Source: Nitrosomonas marina (GTDB lineage: Bacteria > Pseudomonadota > Gammaproteobacteria > Burkholderiales > Nitrosomonadaceae). Taken from it: a stretch of DNA of 64,000 nucleotides. The translations under genes were made by a program, and so were the position numbers. Shown piece after piece: positions 1-9,722 of the stretch. Each line of letters opens with the position of its first letter. The stretch's first letter is position 1. Location: the NCBI RefSeq assembly GCF_900111605.1, contig NZ_FOIA01000015.1:29449-93448 (forward strand). Direction: 5' to 3'. The notes under the pieces were generated by a model. That model was not told the DNA's origin and ran no database searches. It saw only the letters and a program-made list of their open reading frames with translations.

Positions 1-58
1 ACTTAACCAGTTCTACCTGTAGTGCATACAGTTCTTGCTTGTATAGTTTCTTATCCAC
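1..58 (-). CDS. Start of a probable polyphosphate kinase 2 (PPK2) family protein, cut by the window edge
   Basis: A reading frame opens at a GTG (58-56) and runs off the left edge with 19 codons visible. They read MDKKLYKQELYALQVELVK, which resembles the N-terminal helix of PPK2 proteins just before their Walker A segment. PPK2 enzymes move phosphate between polyphosphate and nucleotides. No Shine-Dalgarno is obvious, and the frame is closed by a stop a little upstream, so GTG is the only reasonable start. The evidence is one short helix, so the family is a guess; the neighbouring sequence to the left would settle it. Confidence 0.4.
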   Translation of the reverse strand, partial: MDKKLYKQELYALQVELVK

Positions 59-74
59 GATATTCAGTACAACA

Positions 75-470
75 TTACGGTTTTTTTACACAATCACCAT
101 CAACATAAAACCACCGTTCTTTTTCAAATACAAACCGACTAATTTCGTGCAACCGATAAGCGCGCCCGGCAATTTTGTAACGCGCTATGAATTCTACAAG
201 CGCAAGTTTCGGTGACAGCTGTTTATGTTGTTTGACAGAAAGATTCAACCATTTTTGACGAGAAGTCAATTCTAATGACAAGGGACGTGTTTCAGGATGC
301 CATGTCTCTAACAGATAATCCTTACGATACAAGGTGTATGCCGAATAACGAGAGCGCATTAATTCTTCGGCGTTCTCAGGCACTTGCCCCATGTCTAGAT
401 AACGGCCACAACAATTAACATAAACTGTACTGAGACCGCATATGCAGCTGGCGCCCGCTTCTATATTCAT
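75..470 (-). CDS. YchJ family (UPF0225) protein with SEC-C-like zinc motif
   Basis: A 131-residue cytosolic protein. The N-terminus has the cysteine pattern CICG...NCCGRYL (about residues 9-24), typical of the SEC-C/YchJ zinc knuckle. The rest matches the YchJ NTF2-like domain, with the family phrases MRSRYSAY (about 39-46) and a C-terminal WFYVDGD. The family's biochemical function is unknown. The ATG at 470 is preceded by AAGGAG about ten bases upstream. The gene runs in the same direction as the possible PPK2 gene, whose start lies 16 bases after this stop, so the two may be co-transcribed. Confidence 0.85.
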   Translation of the reverse strand: MNIEAGASCICGLSTVYVNCCGRYLDMGQVPENAEELMRSRYSAYTLYRKDYLLETWHPETRPLSLELTSRQKWLNLSVKQHKQLSPKLALVEFIARYKIAGRAYRLHEISRFVFEKERWFYVDGDCVKKP

Positions 471-852
471 GATCCAAACACTCCTTTAAAGAACACAAGG
501 AAAATCATTAACAGTGTCGGAAATGGCTTATATTAAGGGGTATGTATCGTTTGTAATCAGTCGATTAGTTCACACACAATAGAAAAATGTGAAAGCAAGC
601 CACCATTCCGGAACATACCCTCATGAAATCAGTCTTTTTATTGTTTTTAATAGTCAATGTAGTCATGCCATAATAGTACTATTCACATGACGTTTATTGT
701 TGTTTTCTGGCGATTGTAATTATTTACAAACGCATATGATAATCATTGTGAAGGCAGGGGCGAAAACATTCTTACCACCTGTACAATCGATTGATGTTTG
801 AAATAACTAGCAGCCGTATTAAATAAAGCAGATCAACATATTGTTATAAATA
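471..852. other. Intergenic region with an orphan Fur-like box
   Basis: No convincing protein-coding gene lies between the YchJ start and the pnp stop. The stretch is AT-rich. It contains a Fur-like box at 732-750 and, on the plus strand, a plausible promoter (TTGTAA at about 714 and GATAAT at 738-743) overlapping that box. No clear terminator hairpin follows before the 3' end of pnp. Confidence 0.4.
732..750. promoter_or_regulatory. Fur-like box (orphan)
   Basis: The segment contains GATAATCATT, the full core of the Fur consensus, and matches 14 of 19 positions of GATAATGATAATCATTATC. It is about 260 bp upstream of the YchJ start and faces the 3' end of pnp, so no protein gene is an obvious target. 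A plus-strand -10-like GATAAT lies inside it. Whether Fur binds here is inference. Confidence 0.4.
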
Positions 853-2997
853 TCAATTCTCCGTTGTATCCGTCATTTCAACGGTATTTTCCGTTGACCC
901 GGCGTCATTTTCTTCATTTGCAACTGCTTTCATACTCAAACGAAGCCGACCTTTATCATCTGCTTCGAGAACCTTGACACGCACAGACTGACCTTCACTC
1001 AGATGATCGGTAACGCTATTTACCCGCTCATTAGCGATCTGGGAAATATGTAATAAACCGTCTTTGCCAGGTAATACACTGACAATTGCCCCGAAATCAA
1101 GCAACTTCAATACGGTGCCATCATAAATCCGCCCAACTTCCACTTCTGCTGTCAAATCCTCAATGCGTTTCTTTGCCAGTTCACCATTTTCTGCATTGAC
1201 ACATGCAATAGTGACCTGCCCATCGTCGGTGATGTCGATCGTCGTACCTGTCTCTTCTGTTAATGTTCGAATTACCGCGCCTCCCTTTCCAATCACATCA
1301 CGAATTTTTTCAGGGTTTATTTTTATTTTTATGATGCGTGGTGCATGGATAGAAATACTGTCGCGTGTCACCGGCATAACTTCTTTCATGATATCGAGTA
1401 TATGCATACGCCCTTCACGTGCCTGTAACAACGCTGCATGCATAATCTCTTTGGTAATGCCCTGTATTTTGATATCCATTTGTAAAGCGGTAATGCCTTT
1501 ATCAGTTCCAGCCACCTTGAAATCCATATCTCCAAGATGATCTTCATCGCCTAGAATATCGGTTAACACTGCAAAGCGGTTGCTTTCTTTAATCAAACCC
1601 ATGGCTATACCCGCAACATGTGCTTTTAATGGCACACCGGCATCCATTAATGCGAGGCAACCACCGCATACCGAGGCCATGGAACTGGAGCCATTAGACT
1701 CGGTTATTTCCGAAACAACCCGAAGTGAATAACCAAATTCCTCCTGTGAAGGAAGCACAGGCACCAGCGCGCGTTTCGCCAAACGTCCATGCCCGATTTC
1801 TCGCCGCTTTGGAGAACCGACACGCCCGGTCTCACCCGTCGCATACGGGGGCATGTTGTAATGCAGCATAAAACGTTCAGAATAATCACCCTGCAACGAA
1901 TCTATTTTTTGTTCATCACGCGCCGTGCCAAGTGTAGCCACTGCCAATGACTGCGTTTCGCCGCGGGTAAAAAGCGCCGAACCATGCGTTCGCGGCAAAA
2001 CACCGCTGCGAATGGTGATGGGCCTGACTGTTCGTGTACCGCGACCGTCAATTCGGGGCTCACCATCCAGGATTTGATTACGCACAATACTTGATTCAAG
2101 CGCAAAAAAAGCCTGCTCAAAAGCACTTTGTTCCGGTCCATCCTCATTTCCAACGCCAAGCGTTTCTATGCTTTTCTGACGTATGGATGCAATTGCTTCC
2201 GTCCGCGCCTGCTTCTGCCTGATTTGAAAAGCTTCTCGTAACGCAACTTCGGCGATTTCTGAAACCATTTTTTGCAAAGCCGTATCTTTTTCTGATGGGG
2301 TCCAGTCCCAGGCGGTAACGCCGGCCTCATCTGCCAGTTCATTAATTGCATCTATCACTGCCTGCATCTGTTCATGACCGTATACAACGGCGCCCAGCAT
2401 GATATCTTCAGACAACTCCATGGCTTCGGACTCGACCATTAACACAGCGCGTTGAGTTCCGGCAACAACGAGATTCAACTGAGTATCTTTCAATTCGGCC
2501 GTTGTCGGGTTTAAAACATATTTATCATTAATATAGCCAACACGCGCGGCGCCAATGGGTCCGTCAAACGGAATTCCTGACAGAACCAGCGCCGCAGATG
2601 TTCCGATGATTGCAGGAATATCGGCATCTACGTCTTCGTTGGATGACAAAACGGTAGCCACGACCTGCACCTCGTTATAAAAACCCTCGGGGAAAAGCGG
2701 TCGTATCGGACGATCAATAAGACGAGAGGTCAATGTTTCTTTTTCTGATGGGCGGCCTTCCCGCTTAAAAAAACTACCAGGAATCCTCCCAGCAGCATAA
2801 AATTTTTCCTGATAATCAACTGTCAGCGGGAAAAAATCCTGCCCCGGGCTTACTTGTTTTGCACCTACAACTGTCACAAGTACAACAGTATCATCCATAG
2901 ACACCATCACCGCACCGTGTGCCTGCCTGGCGATTTCACCTGTTTCCAGAGTGAGCTGGTGTCGTCCGTATGTAATACTTTTCTTAATCGATTTCAA
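853..2997 (-). CDS. pnp: Polyribonucleotide nucleotidyltransferase (PNPase)
   Basis: A 714-residue 3'-5' exoribonuclease that degrades RNA with phosphate and works in the degradosome. Two RNase PH-like domains fill about residues 1-540 (first-domain phrase [16 protein letters not shown]; second-domain phrases [13 protein letters not shown] and [11 protein letters not shown]). A KH domain with [17 protein letters not shown] (about 565-585) and an S1 domain with [25 protein letters not shown] (about 630-660) follow. Length is normal. The start is TTG at 2997, supported by AAGGA seven bases upstream; no in-frame ATG lies nearby. It sits 91 bp downstream of rpsO in the conserved rpsO-pnp order. 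Confidence 0.98.
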   Translation of the reverse strand: MKSIKKSITYGRHQLTLETGEIARQAHGAVMVSMDDTVVLVTVVGAKQVSPGQDFFPLTVDYQEKFYAAGRIPGSFFKREGRPSEKETLTSRLIDRPIRPLFPEGFYNEVQVVATVLSSNEDVDADIPAIIGTSAALVLSGIPFDGPIGAARVGYINDKYVLNPTTAELKDTQLNLVVAGTQRAVLMVESEAMELSEDIMLGAVVYGHEQMQAVIDAINELADEAGVTAWDWTPSEKDTALQKMVSEIAEVALREAFQIRQKQARTEAIASIRQKSIETLGVGNEDGPEQSAFEQAFFALESSIVRNQILDGEPRIDGRGTRTVRPITIRSGVLPRTHGSALFTRGETQSLAVATLGTARDEQKIDSLQGDYSERFMLHYNMPPYATGETGRVGSPKRREIGHGRLAKRALVPVLPSQEEFGYSLRVVSEITESNGSSSMASVCGGCLALMDAGVPLKAHVAGIAMGLIKESNRFAVLTDILGDEDHLGDMDFKVAGTDKGITALQMDIKIQGITKEIMHAALLQAREGRMHILDIMKEVMPVTRDSISIHAPRIIKIKINPEKIRDVIGKGGAVIRTLTEETGTTIDITDDGQVTIACVNAENGELAKKRIEDLTAEVEVGRIYDGTVLKLLDFGAIVSVLPGKDGLLHISQIANERVNSVTDHLSEGQSVRVKVLEADDKGRLRLSMKAVANEENDAGSTENTVEMTDTTEN

Positions 2998-3088
2998 TTA
3001 ACAGTCCTTTTGTAAATTCGACGCTGACAGAGATGGGCGTATTCAGGTTACGCGTCATCCCAAGCGAGTGGTTATTATTCTGGTGTAT

Positions 3089-3358
3089 CTATTTTCGTAG
3101 GCCAAGGCGATCAATCAGCGTTTTGTAAGTGTTAATATTCTGGCGTTTAAGATAATCAAGCAATTTACGTCGACGACCAACCATACGCAGTAAGCCGCGT
3201 CGCGAATGATGATCTTTGACATGTATTTTAAAATGGTCGATTAAATCGTTGATGCGCGCGGTTAACAGCGCTACCTGTACTTCCGGCGATCCGGTATCAC
3301 CTTCTCCTCTTTGAAAATCCCGCATAACACGCGTTTTTTGATCAGTCGTTACTGACAT
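3089..3358 (-). CDS. rpsO: 30S ribosomal protein S15
   Basis: An 89-residue protein of exactly the family length. Family phrases include [34 protein letters not shown] and the C-terminal [13 protein letters not shown]15 binds 16S rRNA early in assembly of the small-subunit platform. The ATG at 3358 has a GGAG-type Shine-Dalgarno (ctggagaaatgt before the start). It is followed on the same strand by pnp, the usual bacterial pair, in which the rpsO transcript often reads through into pnp. Confidence 0.98.
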   Translation of the reverse strand: MSVTTDQKTRVMRDFQRGEGDTGSPEVQVALLTARINDLIDHFKIHVKDHHSRRGLLRMVGRRRKLLDYLKRQNINTYKTLIDRLGLRK

Positions 3359-3601
3359 ACATTTCTCCAGTTAAAACAAATGTAAAAATTTTGTAAAAAT
3401 CGTGAATTTTACTCCTTAATATGAACCTTGTCCAAAACAGATCAACATTCGGATTGCCTGCAGTTTTTATTTAAAATTCTGCTAGCAGCATGAATCGGAT
3501 GACAAGGCTTTAATAATTCATTTTTACTTCTTCAATTTTCCCGGCCTATACTTAGTGCACATAAAAATGATTAACGGTAGACAGAGCTGTAGATTCCAGT
3601 G

Positions 3602-5080
3602 CTAACCTGTTTGCGTCTCCCCAGCCAAAACCTGAGTTTCCTCTTCATCATTTCCGGAAGGGTTGGTAAACTGGTCATTCAGCTCCTGTATATAATCATT
3701 CGATTCATCAACAATTTCATCAATCGTACGCTCCGTGACTTCATTCCACCCGGCTGGTTTTTTGAAAAGCATTGACCGGTAAGCAGCTGTACTTTTACTA
3801 AAGGCACCGATATATTGTTTACATGCCTCGTGATCATTTCCCATATCCTCAGCAAGTTTCTTTTTGATCCTGTCAGCTACACGCTTACGCACTGTAAAGT
3901 GAACAATAATCAGAACAAGCAACCCTGCAAGCAATGTGGCTTCCGAAAAAGATTCAGTTCCGGGCACCAATGTACCCAATAAACCCCAGGAATCAGACAA
4001 ATGCAGGCCGACGCCGACAATCAGGGCAAGCGCTGAAATGATAATGCCATCGAACAGTAGCACTTTATTCTTCCATTCAGTGAGCATTTCTGTCAGTTTC
4101 ACGACAATTTGATTCTTAATCGACTTTGCTGTCTGCTCGAGTTTGCCAACAATACGGTACGAGCGTTCCACTTCAATTTGCTGCATGCGTGTATAGATAT
4201 CCTTTAAATCTTCCTCCCGTTTTTTTTCAAACCGTTCCTTTACCCTGGGATCGCTGATCGGCACCGCCACATCCGGATTGTAGATTCGATAAAAACGGCC
4301 TGCTATCAATCCGACTTCAGCAAGTGATCGCTGCCAAGCAGATACCACTTCTTCGGGATTATCTTCCTGAGCAGTTACATCCATTTGATTGAGAATATAG
4401 AGAAATTTGTTGGCGTCAGCACGGTTAACACTCGCCGATACCAAATAAGCAAGCGTATCCTGCATCGCTTTCGGTTCTGGATGACGTGCATCAAAGAATA
4501 CCAATACCAGATCGGAAAGATTGATTATATGCTGAGTTAGGCGCAGCGTTGAAGCACGCTGACTATCAGCGTCAAAACCCGGAGAATCAATCAGAATCTT
4601 TCCACGAATATTTTCCGATGGACAGGTTTTCAATTGGAGGTAGGCGTCGATTCTTTCCTGTCCTGCTTCAGAAATTTCTTCAATACTTTTACTAATATGA
4701 AAAAAAGGGAAACGCGGGTCCGCATCAAGCGCTACTCCCGGTAATGTTTTTGCTTCGTTATGACGGCTGTAACATATGACGGTAAACTTGTCATCGACTG
4801 CCTGGTTACCCGTTCGTTGCAATTTCATGCCCAAATGTGAATTGATGAACGTTGATTTACCTGCCGAAAATGTACCCAGAACGGCGATCATTGGCCACCA
4901 GGTTACACAAGTAGCAAAAGATTCATCTCGGTTTAACAATCCCATGCTATAAGCAATATAATCCATTTTCCGAAAACTTTTAACGGCCTTGGCAAGCACC
5001 GGATTATCCGGGTGCTCATCAGCCAAGTGTTTTTCCAGGCTGTTGAGAAGTTTGTTTATTTGAGTTGAACTATATGACAT
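3602..5080 (-). CDS. Dynamin-like large GTPase, membrane-anchored
   Basis: A 492-residue GTPase of the bacterial dynamin/EHD-like group. G1 is GTFSAGKST (residues 69-77), G3 is DSPGFD (165-170) and G4 is NQMD (231-234). Two hydrophobic segments (about 346-367 and 386-403) form a hairpin in the membrane, and helical stretches flank them, as expected for a membrane-remodelling dynamin. The C-terminal tail is acidic. The ATG at 5080 is preceded by AAGGGG. It stands alone and diverges from the DUF502 gene across a 452-bp gap. The substrate membrane and physiological role cannot be read from the sequence. Confidence 0.8.
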   Translation of the reverse strand: MSYSSTQINKLLNSLEKHLADEHPDNPVLAKAVKSFRKMDYIAYSMGLLNRDESFATCVTWWPMIAVLGTFSAGKSTFINSHLGMKLQRTGNQAVDDKFTVICYSRHNEAKTLPGVALDADPRFPFFHISKSIEEISEAGQERIDAYLQLKTCPSENIRGKILIDSPGFDADSQRASTLRLTQHIINLSDLVLVFFDARHPEPKAMQDTLAYLVSASVNRADANKFLYILNQMDVTAQEDNPEEVVSAWQRSLAEVGLIAGRFYRIYNPDVAVPISDPRVKERFEKKREEDLKDIYTRMQQIEVERSYRIVGKLEQTAKSIKNQIVVKLTEMLTEWKNKVLLFDGIIISALALIVGVGLHLSDSWGLLGTLVPGTESFSEATLLAGLLVLIIVHFTVRKRVADRIKKKLAEDMGNDHEACKQYIGAFSKSTAAYRSMLFKKPAGWNEVTERTIDEIVDESNDYIQELNDQFTNPSGNDEEETQVLAGETQTG

Positions 5081-5532
5081 ATAAGCCCCTTTTCTTTTTT
5101 ATAAAAGGCATCACGCTAAAGATACCCACAAAAAATCGCAAATAAAATTTTCTTGACTGACATTACCGAATGAATAGCATGTATCTGTACATTTGAATTA
5201 TCTGGCATTTTCACATTCTCTATTAGAGTGAAAAAAACCATGTACGCATGAAGATCGGATAATTGCTGTTTCATATTCGAAACAACACAACTTAAGTAAG
5301 TAAAATTTCAGTAAAATTCAAGAACCAAGCGATGCGATTCTACCAAGAACAAGCTTGGCTTACCAGCAATTGGTCACGCTGAAAATTTGCTGTTGTGAAA
5401 ATGCCCATTCTTTGTTAACAATCCATATTTTTAACCTACTATTTATTCCCTATTAAACAAAGAAACAATTGCGGTGCACTTGTCACGATTTAATGATCGC
5501 AAAAACCCCTGACAGATTATACAAGGCAAACC
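5081..5532. other. Divergent intergenic region, nothing recognised
   Basis: An AT-rich 452-bp gap between the divergent dynamin-like GTPase and DUF502 genes. It must hold both promoters, but I could not pick a convincing -35/-10 pair, terminator, repeat or small coding frame. Confidence 0.4.
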
Positions 5533-6249
5533 ATGAGTAATGATCAAAATAATAATACACAGCATCAGGAACGCTCAGCTCACGTCGGGCGTTATGTATT
5601 AATTGGTGCACTGACAGTCGCACCACTCTGGATAACCTGGCTGGTTTTTGAATTTGTCTTGAAAATGCTGGCCCAGATGGGTGAACCCTTGCTGAGAGGA
5701 CTTGCACGCGCTGTTCGTCCGCATTCGGATACAATTGCCAACTGGTTGCTTGACTCCAGTTTTCAGCAAGGGGTTGCCGCACTGTTAACCATTGCCGGAC
5801 TGTACGGAATCGGGCTGCTCGCTTCGTTTGTAATCGGGAAAAAGGTGATTGATCTTTACGAGGATATTCTTGCCCGACTGCCGTTGGTTCAAACTATCTA
5901 TGGCGCCACCAAACGTTTCCTCAATACATTGAGCAAGCCACCCGTCACGGGGCGCAGAGTCGTTCTGATTAACTTTCCATCTTCGGAAATGAAGGCTATC
6001 GGGTTTATCACTAAAGTGCTGCACGACACAGAAACCGGCGAAAAACTCGCAGCAGTTTATGTGCCCACCTCACCCAACCCGACTTCAGGCTACATAGAAA
6101 TTGTACCGATTAAGAATATTATTATGACCGACTGGAGTACTGAAGAAGCTATGACATTTGTTGTTACCGGTGGAACAAATTCTCCGGAGAAAATACACTT
6201 TTCGAGTCCGGACAATATCACAAGAGATATGCACAAAGGATCAGACTGA
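5533..6249 (+). CDS. DUF502 family inner-membrane protein
   Basis: A 238-residue protein of the DUF502 family. Two strong membrane segments are visible: YVLIGALTVAPLWITWLVF (about 23-42) and a second around residues 80-100 ending in the family phrase IGLLASFVIGKKV. Beyond them lies a soluble domain with the conserved stretch PLVQTIYGATKRF (about 118-130) and the later VYVPTSPNPTSGYIEIVP. The family has no firm biochemical function in bacteria. The ATG at 5533 follows a short AAGG. A 167-bp gap separates it from the acyltransferase pair downstream. Confidence 0.85.
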   Translation: MSNDQNNNTQHQERSAHVGRYVLIGALTVAPLWITWLVFEFVLKMLAQMGEPLLRGLARAVRPHSDTIANWLLDSSFQQGVAALLTIAGLYGIGLLASFVIGKKVIDLYEDILARLPLVQTIYGATKRFLNTLSKPPVTGRRVVLINFPSSEMKAIGFITKVLHDTETGEKLAAVYVPTSPNPTSGYIEIVPIKNIIMTDWSTEEAMTFVVTGGTNSPEKIHFSSPDNITRDMHKGSD

Positions 6250-6416
6250 TTCGTGGCATCTACATCTACTGTAATCCCTGACAAATTGCTTCAGAAAATG
6301 TTATTTTCAGCCGTTATCAATAAAACTTCTAAACCCTGATAGAATTGTGGATTGAAAAAAACAAACTATCCCAAAAGTATCCCTCAGACTGACCCAACTG
6401 GAAAACAACAGGAACA

Positions 6417-7595
6417 ATGGATACAAATTTAAAATGGCTTGATCTTGATTCATTCGATACCGATGATCGCCAGAAAATAACAAATTCGATTAGCCATTTT
6501 ATTAAAAACCATCCAGATGCCGGTATGGACCATAATCTTGACTGGTTGACGACAAAATGCGGCCCTGGAAAATCTGTAAAAGTCTTTGTCAATCTCGCAC
6601 AAGATGGTTCGATAAATGGCTATGCGCCTTTTTTTATACACCCGTCTGCCTTAAGCTTCAGTCTGTTTGGCATCGCGTTATTTGACTATCGTGTTAATCG
6701 CTATGCTATTACGGCGCAACCGCTACTGGCTAATAACCAGTCGTCACCAGAGACTTTATTCGAAAGCCTTTTTTGTGAAATGCACAGGATTTTGAATTCC
6801 CGCGATGTTTTGTTCGGTCTCGGCGTTGCACTCGAGTCCAGTTTCGGGCGATTTATGATCGACAATAAAGCACTTTCAAAGAAATATCTGGTGCTGCCAT
6901 ATGGCGATGCGTATCAAAGACGGACAATTCGACTACCGGAAGATCTCGAAAAGTATATTAGTGGCCTTGGTTACAGTACACGTTATGAGGTACGTCGCGC
7001 GATAAGAAAATTGAATAAACAGGCCACCGTTGCATATCGTGTTTATACGCGGCCTGAAGATGTAGCGGAGCTGGTACGATTACTACATTCGATTTCGGTC
7101 AAAACCTACCAGCATCAGTTGCTTAATCTGGGAATTTCAGAGGATGAAGAGACATATCGCAATTTGTCTTTTGCAGCTGAGAAAGGTTGGCTAAGAAGTC
7201 TGATACTTTTCTGCGACGATAAGCCAGTCGCATTTGAGCATGGTTTTTTTTATCATAATGTCTATTATCTGACCCACATGGGATATGATCCAGACTGGTC
7301 AAAATCGTCTGTAGGAACAATCGCCCATATCTATACAGTCGAACACTTGATTCAAAGAGGCGCCATACAATTTGATTTTTTGTATGGCGACAATGGCAGT
7401 AAAAAAAGATTAAGTAACGAAAGCCATCAAGAGCAAAACTTTTACCTTGTTCCGCGTGTATTTCCGTTATCTACAATCGCGTATGCATTACGATTATTCA
7501 ATACAACGACAGGCCGAGTTGGTCAATTTCTGGAAAAATACGGTATCAAATCCAAGCTGCGACGCTTCCTTCGACGAAAAACGACACAATCCTAA
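6417..7595 (+). CDS. BioF2-like GNAT acyltransferase (first of a tandem pair)
   Basis: A 392-residue protein with the BioF2-like/FemAB-type acyltransferase fold (Acetyltransf_6 group). The conserved part covers about residues 170-350: STRYEVRRAIRKLNKQ, the acceptor-side stretch YLTHMGYDPDWSKSSVGTIAH, and the closing phrase FDFLYGDNGSKKRLSNE. No signal peptide is present, so it should act in the cytosol, probably moving an acyl or aminoacyl group onto a cell-surface precursor; the substrate is unknown. AGGA lies close upstream of the ATG at 6417. The next gene is a clear paralogue 19 bp downstream, so they form one transcript. Confidence 0.7.
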   Translation: MDTNLKWLDLDSFDTDDRQKITNSISHFIKNHPDAGMDHNLDWLTTKCGPGKSVKVFVNLAQDGSINGYAPFFIHPSALSFSLFGIALFDYRVNRYAITAQPLLANNQSSPETLFESLFCEMHRILNSRDVLFGLGVALESSFGRFMIDNKALSKKYLVLPYGDAYQRRTIRLPEDLEKYISGLGYSTRYEVRRAIRKLNKQATVAYRVYTRPEDVAELVRLLHSISVKTYQHQLLNLGISEDEETYRNLSFAAEKGWLRSLILFCDDKPVAFEHGFFYHNVYYLTHMGYDPDWSKSSVGTIAHIYTVEHLIQRGAIQFDFLYGDNGSKKRLSNESHQEQNFYLVPRVFPLSTIAYALRLFNTTTGRVGQFLEKYGIKSKLRRFLRRKTTQS

Positions 7596-7614
7596 ATTTT
7601 ATTGATAAGTGAAT

Positions 7615-8781
7615 ATGTCAATCCCACCAGCAACCTGGAAAAAACAAGCACAGGATAATTCAAGAAATAATGCTAGCGCTGCTGATAACTCTGAGTTAGA
7701 GATATCACTTGAACAGGATCAACGCTGGCTGGCATCACTCGTCCATGGAGACGACAAGTATCTGGACCAATTCGTACTTGAGCAGCGTGGCAAACCGGTA
7801 GGCTGGGCTACTTTCTTTGTTCATCCGTCTGCGCTGCGCGTAACCCTGAATGGCTGGACACTTTATTCACACCGAATCCGTCGCTATACTTTATTTGCCC
7901 CGCCTTTGCTGGACAACCGCGCCGAACCGGATCAGTTACAAAATCTGCAGAATTTGTTTATGTTGGTACATAGCCAGCTTGGCAAGAATGAAGCAATCTT
8001 TTTGCAATCTGTCACCGATGGTTCAGCGTTGGCACAACTGTTAACAGAAAATTCACCACTACGTGAACAGTTTCATATTTTTGAATACGGTAAGCGTTAC
8101 ACGCACCGCTTTATCGATTTTACCGGAGATTACGACCAGTATTTAAAACAGTTGGGATCAAGTACGCGCAATGATCTAAAGCGAACGCGCAAACGTTTTT
8201 TAGCTGCTGTCAATAGTCATCAAACCGTTTGTTACCGCTCCGCCGATCAAATTAATGATTTTCTGGATGCAGCCATGGCTATATCGCCACGCACATACCA
8301 GTACACACGACTAGGAGGTGGGCTACGGAACCGACAGCAATTGGCAAGACAGTACGGCATCACAGCCAGACATGGATGGTTTCGCAGCTACGTTCTTTTT
8401 GCTGATCAACAACCCATTGCATTTCAGGTTGGCCATTTATACAACGGTTGTTACCATGCTCAGGAAATCGGTTATGATCCTGTCTGGGCAAAGTTGCAGG
8501 TGGGTATTTTTCTTCACACAGAGATTCTGCCTGATCTGATCGACTCAGATGAAAAGGTGAAACGATTCGATTTTGGCAATGACGACAGCCTGCATAAAAA
8601 AAGACTTAGCACGACAGCGATAATTCAAAGCTATGTATACCTCGTCCCGCGAAATGGACGAAATAACCTGACTGTCAAAATAATGCGTACTTTCGACCAA
8701 ATTTCGGAGACCATTGGACGGCTGCTTGAGAAATATAATTTGCGAAAATATGCTGACAAATTATTGTGCAGCAAAAACTGA
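7615..8781 (+). CDS. BioF2-like GNAT acyltransferase (second of a tandem pair)
   Basis: A paralogue of the preceding gene, of nearly equal length (388 residues), sharing the same landmarks: FFVHPSALRVTL near the N-terminus, GSSTRNDLKRTRKRF, EIGYDPVWAKLQVGIFLH and the closing FDFGNDDSLHKKRLS. The two proteins clearly diverged long ago, so they probably act on different substrates or as a heteromeric pair. An in-frame GTG at 7609 is a second possible start; the ATG at 7615 follows an AAGTGA that could serve as a weak Shine-Dalgarno. The gene lies between its paralogue and a glutamine cyclotransferase-like gene, all in one direction. Confidence 0.7.
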   Translation: MSIPPATWKKQAQDNSRNNASAADNSELEISLEQDQRWLASLVHGDDKYLDQFVLEQRGKPVGWATFFVHPSALRVTLNGWTLYSHRIRRYTLFAPPLLDNRAEPDQLQNLQNLFMLVHSQLGKNEAIFLQSVTDGSALAQLLTENSPLREQFHIFEYGKRYTHRFIDFTGDYDQYLKQLGSSTRNDLKRTRKRFLAAVNSHQTVCYRSADQINDFLDAAMAISPRTYQYTRLGGGLRNRQQLARQYGITARHGWFRSYVLFADQQPIAFQVGHLYNGCYHAQEIGYDPVWAKLQVGIFLHTEILPDLIDSDEKVKRFDFGNDDSLHKKRLSTTAIIQSYVYLVPRNGRNNLTVKIMRTFDQISETIGRLLEKYNLRKYADKLLCSKN

Positions 8782-8855
8782 ACACAAACCAAAGCGCATA
8801 ACGATTTCAGCATTTGCTACCGCATGCCGGAATCGGAATATCCGTGGAAGTTGAC

Positions 8856-9638
8856 ATGATCAATCGCGATGCTCTAATTCAGTTTTTCGATTTTCTCGGT
8901 CTAAAAAGACCGCTCGGATGGATATACTTCCGGCTTCAGACATTCGGGTTACCCAAAATAGCACCCTGTATTATTCGTATTCTGCCACATGATAACAATG
9001 CTTACACACAAGGACTTGTCTTTCATCAAGGCCAGCTTTATGAGAGTACCGGCCCCACGAATGCATCACGGCTGCGCCATCTTGATTATCGCAATGGCGC
9101 TGTTCAGCATGAGATCAAGGTTGACCAGGAATGGTGCGAAGGTATTGCCATCCTGAACAATCAACTGGTCCAGTTGACATATACATCCGGTAAAACGCTG
9201 AATTACGACATCAATACGCTGGAAAGACTGGATAACCGGTTTAGCTATGAGGGTGAAGGCTGGGGACTCGCCGGTTGCGATGGCGGTTTAGTAATGAGCA
9301 ACGGGAGTAATGAACTGGCTTTTAGAAATGAACAGTTTACTGTTACATCCATTTTGCCAGTTACCATGAACGGTCGACCACTCAATTGTATAAACGATCT
9401 GGAGTGTGTTTGCGACAAAATCTATGCAAATGTTCAATTTCATAATCATATTTATGAAATCGACCGTTCCACGGGCAAAGTGCAGCGGGTAATTGATTGC
9501 CGGGCAATTATTTCCCGCTCGGGCAGGCGCAATTTCAAGGACATGCTCAACGGTATTGCATACTTTCCGGATACCGGAACTTTCTACGTTACCGGCAAGA
9601 ACTGGCCGACATTATTTGAGATTCGTATTCCTCAATGA
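8856..9638 (+). CDS. Glutaminyl-peptide cyclotransferase-like protein (Glu_cyclase_2 family)
   Basis: About 260 residues of the five-bladed propeller family of plant/bacterial-type glutamine cyclotransferases, which convert N-terminal glutamine to pyroglutamate. Family phrases are YTQGLVFHQGQLYESTG (about 44-60), EGWGLAGCDGGLVMSNGS (about 130-150), INDLECVCDKIYANV (about 175-190) and LNGIAYFPDTGTFYVTGKNWP near the end. No signal peptide is visible, although relatives are usually exported. The frame extends upstream to a TTG at 8814, but the ATG at 8856 has GGAAG five bases before it and is preferred. It is co-directional with the two acyltransferases, 74 bp downstream. Confidence 0.8.
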   Translation: MINRDALIQFFDFLGLKRPLGWIYFRLQTFGLPKIAPCIIRILPHDNNAYTQGLVFHQGQLYESTGPTNASRLRHLDYRNGAVQHEIKVDQEWCEGIAILNNQLVQLTYTSGKTLNYDINTLERLDNRFSYEGEGWGLAGCDGGLVMSNGSNELAFRNEQFTVTSILPVTMNGRPLNCINDLECVCDKIYANVQFHNHIYEIDRSTGKVQRVIDCRAIISRSGRRNFKDMLNGIAYFPDTGTFYVTGKNWPTLFEIRIPQ

Positions 9639-9722
9639 AGAAAGACCATCACAACACCCCGACCATAACCAAACGGACTATTAAGTATTTTATAGTGTGC
9701 GGTTCTTCAATACAGTACGGAA

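Noticed and set aside
1163..1540. Plus-strand frame inside pnp
   Set aside because: It lies fully antisense to a well-supported pnp gene and shows no family features; it reflects codon bias of the real gene.
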